IMG/VR virus record: IMGVR_UViG_3300024975_000025
Location: 1 to 53,775 of that record
From: a virus
Strand: one strand, 5' to 3'
Length of the DNA: 53,775 bases
Part shown: in pieces, positions 52,987 through 53,775 of the stretch
Position numbering within the stretch: position 1 is the first letter of the stretch
Layout: each line of letters opens with the position of its first letter
Program-made: the position numbers and the translations under genes
The notes under the pieces: model-generated
What the model was told of the DNA's origin: nothing
Seen by the model: only the letters and a program-made list of their open reading frames with translations
Database searches by the model: none

Positions 52987-53775
52987 TCAGAGCCCCAGCA
53001 GTGCTTTCGCTCGCGCGAGATGCTCCAGGCGATCATCCAGCCCGTTGTAGCCCCCGTTGATGCGTTTGGTGACGGCGCGGGCATCGTCGGCCTCGGCCAG
53101 CGGGCCGATCTTGCGTGATTGCCAGAACCAGCAGGCGACGTCGACGCAGGCGAACGCATCCAGTGCCAGCCGGGTGGGATCGCTCACGTAGTCGATGCCC
53201 GTGAACTGGCTGTAGTCCCGGTAGTTGTTGCGACCGGTCAACTGGATCAGGCCTCTGCCCTTGAAGCGCGGCCCATCGCCGGGTTCGCTGTTGCCGAGGT
53301 CGGTACGGCCGTTGTAGGCGTTGCCGTCCGCCAGTTCCTCCGCGTACAGCAGCGAGCCCGATTCATGGGCAAGCTGGGCGATGAAGTGGGCGATCTGCAG
53401 CGGACTGTCGATGCCGTAGCGGGTCATGCCCTTGACCAGCGGCTCGTAGTACAGGTCGATGCGCCTGGGCATCGCACGCGGCATCACGATGCCCAGCTTC
53501 TCCTTCGTCGGGCCGGGCGGCAGCCCCGCCAGCAGCCGCGCCATCGTGGCGTCGCCCGGTGTCACCAGGCCGTCCGACTCGGGCAGGCCCATGGAACGGG
53601 TCTCGAAGGCGCGGATCGCGTCGATGGTGTTGGGGCCGATCTGCCCGTCGACACCCAAAGGCATGGGGGTGCTCCCGCTCCAGGCTGCGGCGTTGAGGTT
53701 GAGCAGGACCTGGACGATGCGGACATCCGCGACATCGTTGCGGGCGCCCAGCCCGACGCTTTTGGCGATGCACAT
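52987..53775 (-). CDS. Peptidoglycan-binding GH19 lysozyme/chitinase (host side)
   Basis: A 262-residue enzyme reaching the window edge, where its ATG is the last codon; an upstream start cannot be excluded. The N-terminal domain (about 17-70: VRIVQVLLNLNAAAW, LGVDGQIGPNTIDAIRAFE) is PG_binding_1-like. The GH19 domain follows: QLAHESGSLLYAEELADG (catalytic Glu), RFKGRGLIQLTGRNNYRDYS and INGGYNGLDDR. It lies outside the attachment site, so it belongs to the chromosome or a neighbouring element. It could be a T6SS-type effector or endolysin. Confidence 0.8.
   Translation of the reverse strand: MCIAKSVGLGARNDVADVRIVQVLLNLNAAAWSGSTPMPLGVDGQIGPNTIDAIRAFETRSMGLPESDGLVTPGDATMARLLAGLPPGPTKEKLGIVMPRAMPRRIDLYYEPLVKGMTRYGIDSPLQIAHFIAQLAHESGSLLYAEELADGNAYNGRTDLGNSEPGDGPRFKGRGLIQLTGRNNYRDYSQFTGIDYVSDPTRLALDAFACVDVACWFWQSRKIGPLAEADDARAVTKRINGGYNGLDDRLEHLARAKALLGL

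Noticed and set aside
1-53775. CRISPR array or insertion sequence
   Set aside because: No regularly spaced repeat series and no transposase-like protein were seen.

Overview
The window is almost entirely one lambda-like siphovirus prophage (about 52.9 kb), followed by a short piece of host chromosome. GC content is high and codons are strongly G/C-ending. The small phage proteins, the DUF4902/RsaM-like gene and the general gene style suggest a betaproteobacterium of the order Burkholderiales; this is inferred from style, not from a marker gene. The right edge is a 3' fragment of a tRNA-Lys(CTT) gene (52876-52924), read here as an attachment site. The left attachment site is not in the window, which opens on the stop codon of an integrase.

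Layout. (1) 1-12317, all leftward: two tyrosine recombinases with a DUF4224 protein, a cytosine methyltransferase, many small early phage proteins, a YqaJ exonuclease with a neighbouring candidate annealing protein, an HNH-AP2 endonuclease and an acyl-carrier-like protein without its serine. (2) 12318-16433, accessory immunity region: a left operator/promoter, a zinc-ribbon membrane protein, an exported protein, hicAB plus a third gene, then a LuxR-type receptor, a 20-residue peptide gene and a DUF4902/RsaM-like gene. (3) 16434-19378, switch: a repressor without a peptidase domain, right operators, a YdaS/Cro-like gene and a further HTH protein. (4) 19471-26978, rightward early genes: HNH, replication initiator with a candidate internal origin, DnaB helicase, HNH-HTH, NinB, NinG, a proteasome-like protein and a Q-like antiterminator, ending at a candidate late promoter and terminator. 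(5) 27257-42343, packaging, head, decoration, connector and tail genes, including a GGGAAAC -1 frameshift. (6) 42410-50611, a Rha-type gene enclosed by terminators, the tape measure and a very compact tail tip. (7) 50656-52728, lysis (holin, endolysin, Rz/Rz1) and end genes. (8) 52944-53775, host DNA with a GH19 enzyme.

Most striking result: the prophage carries what looks like a complete quorum-sensing input. Two 18-bp dyads, identical at 16 of 18 positions and fitting the CT-N12-AG lux/las-box pattern, flank luxR. One (15716-15733) lies in the luxR/rsaM-like divergent region. The other (14943-14960) lies between luxR and the 20-residue peptide gene. No luxI is present, so the signal would come from the host or from other cells. 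The repressor shows no RecA-cleavable domain, so a LuxR-controlled small peptide, or the Rha-type protein in the tail region, are attractive candidates for controlling induction. That link is inference.

A second regulatory result is a shared operator motif, ATAGCnnnTGC, found twice in front of the left operon and twice in front of the right operon. This defines the immunity region from sequence alone.
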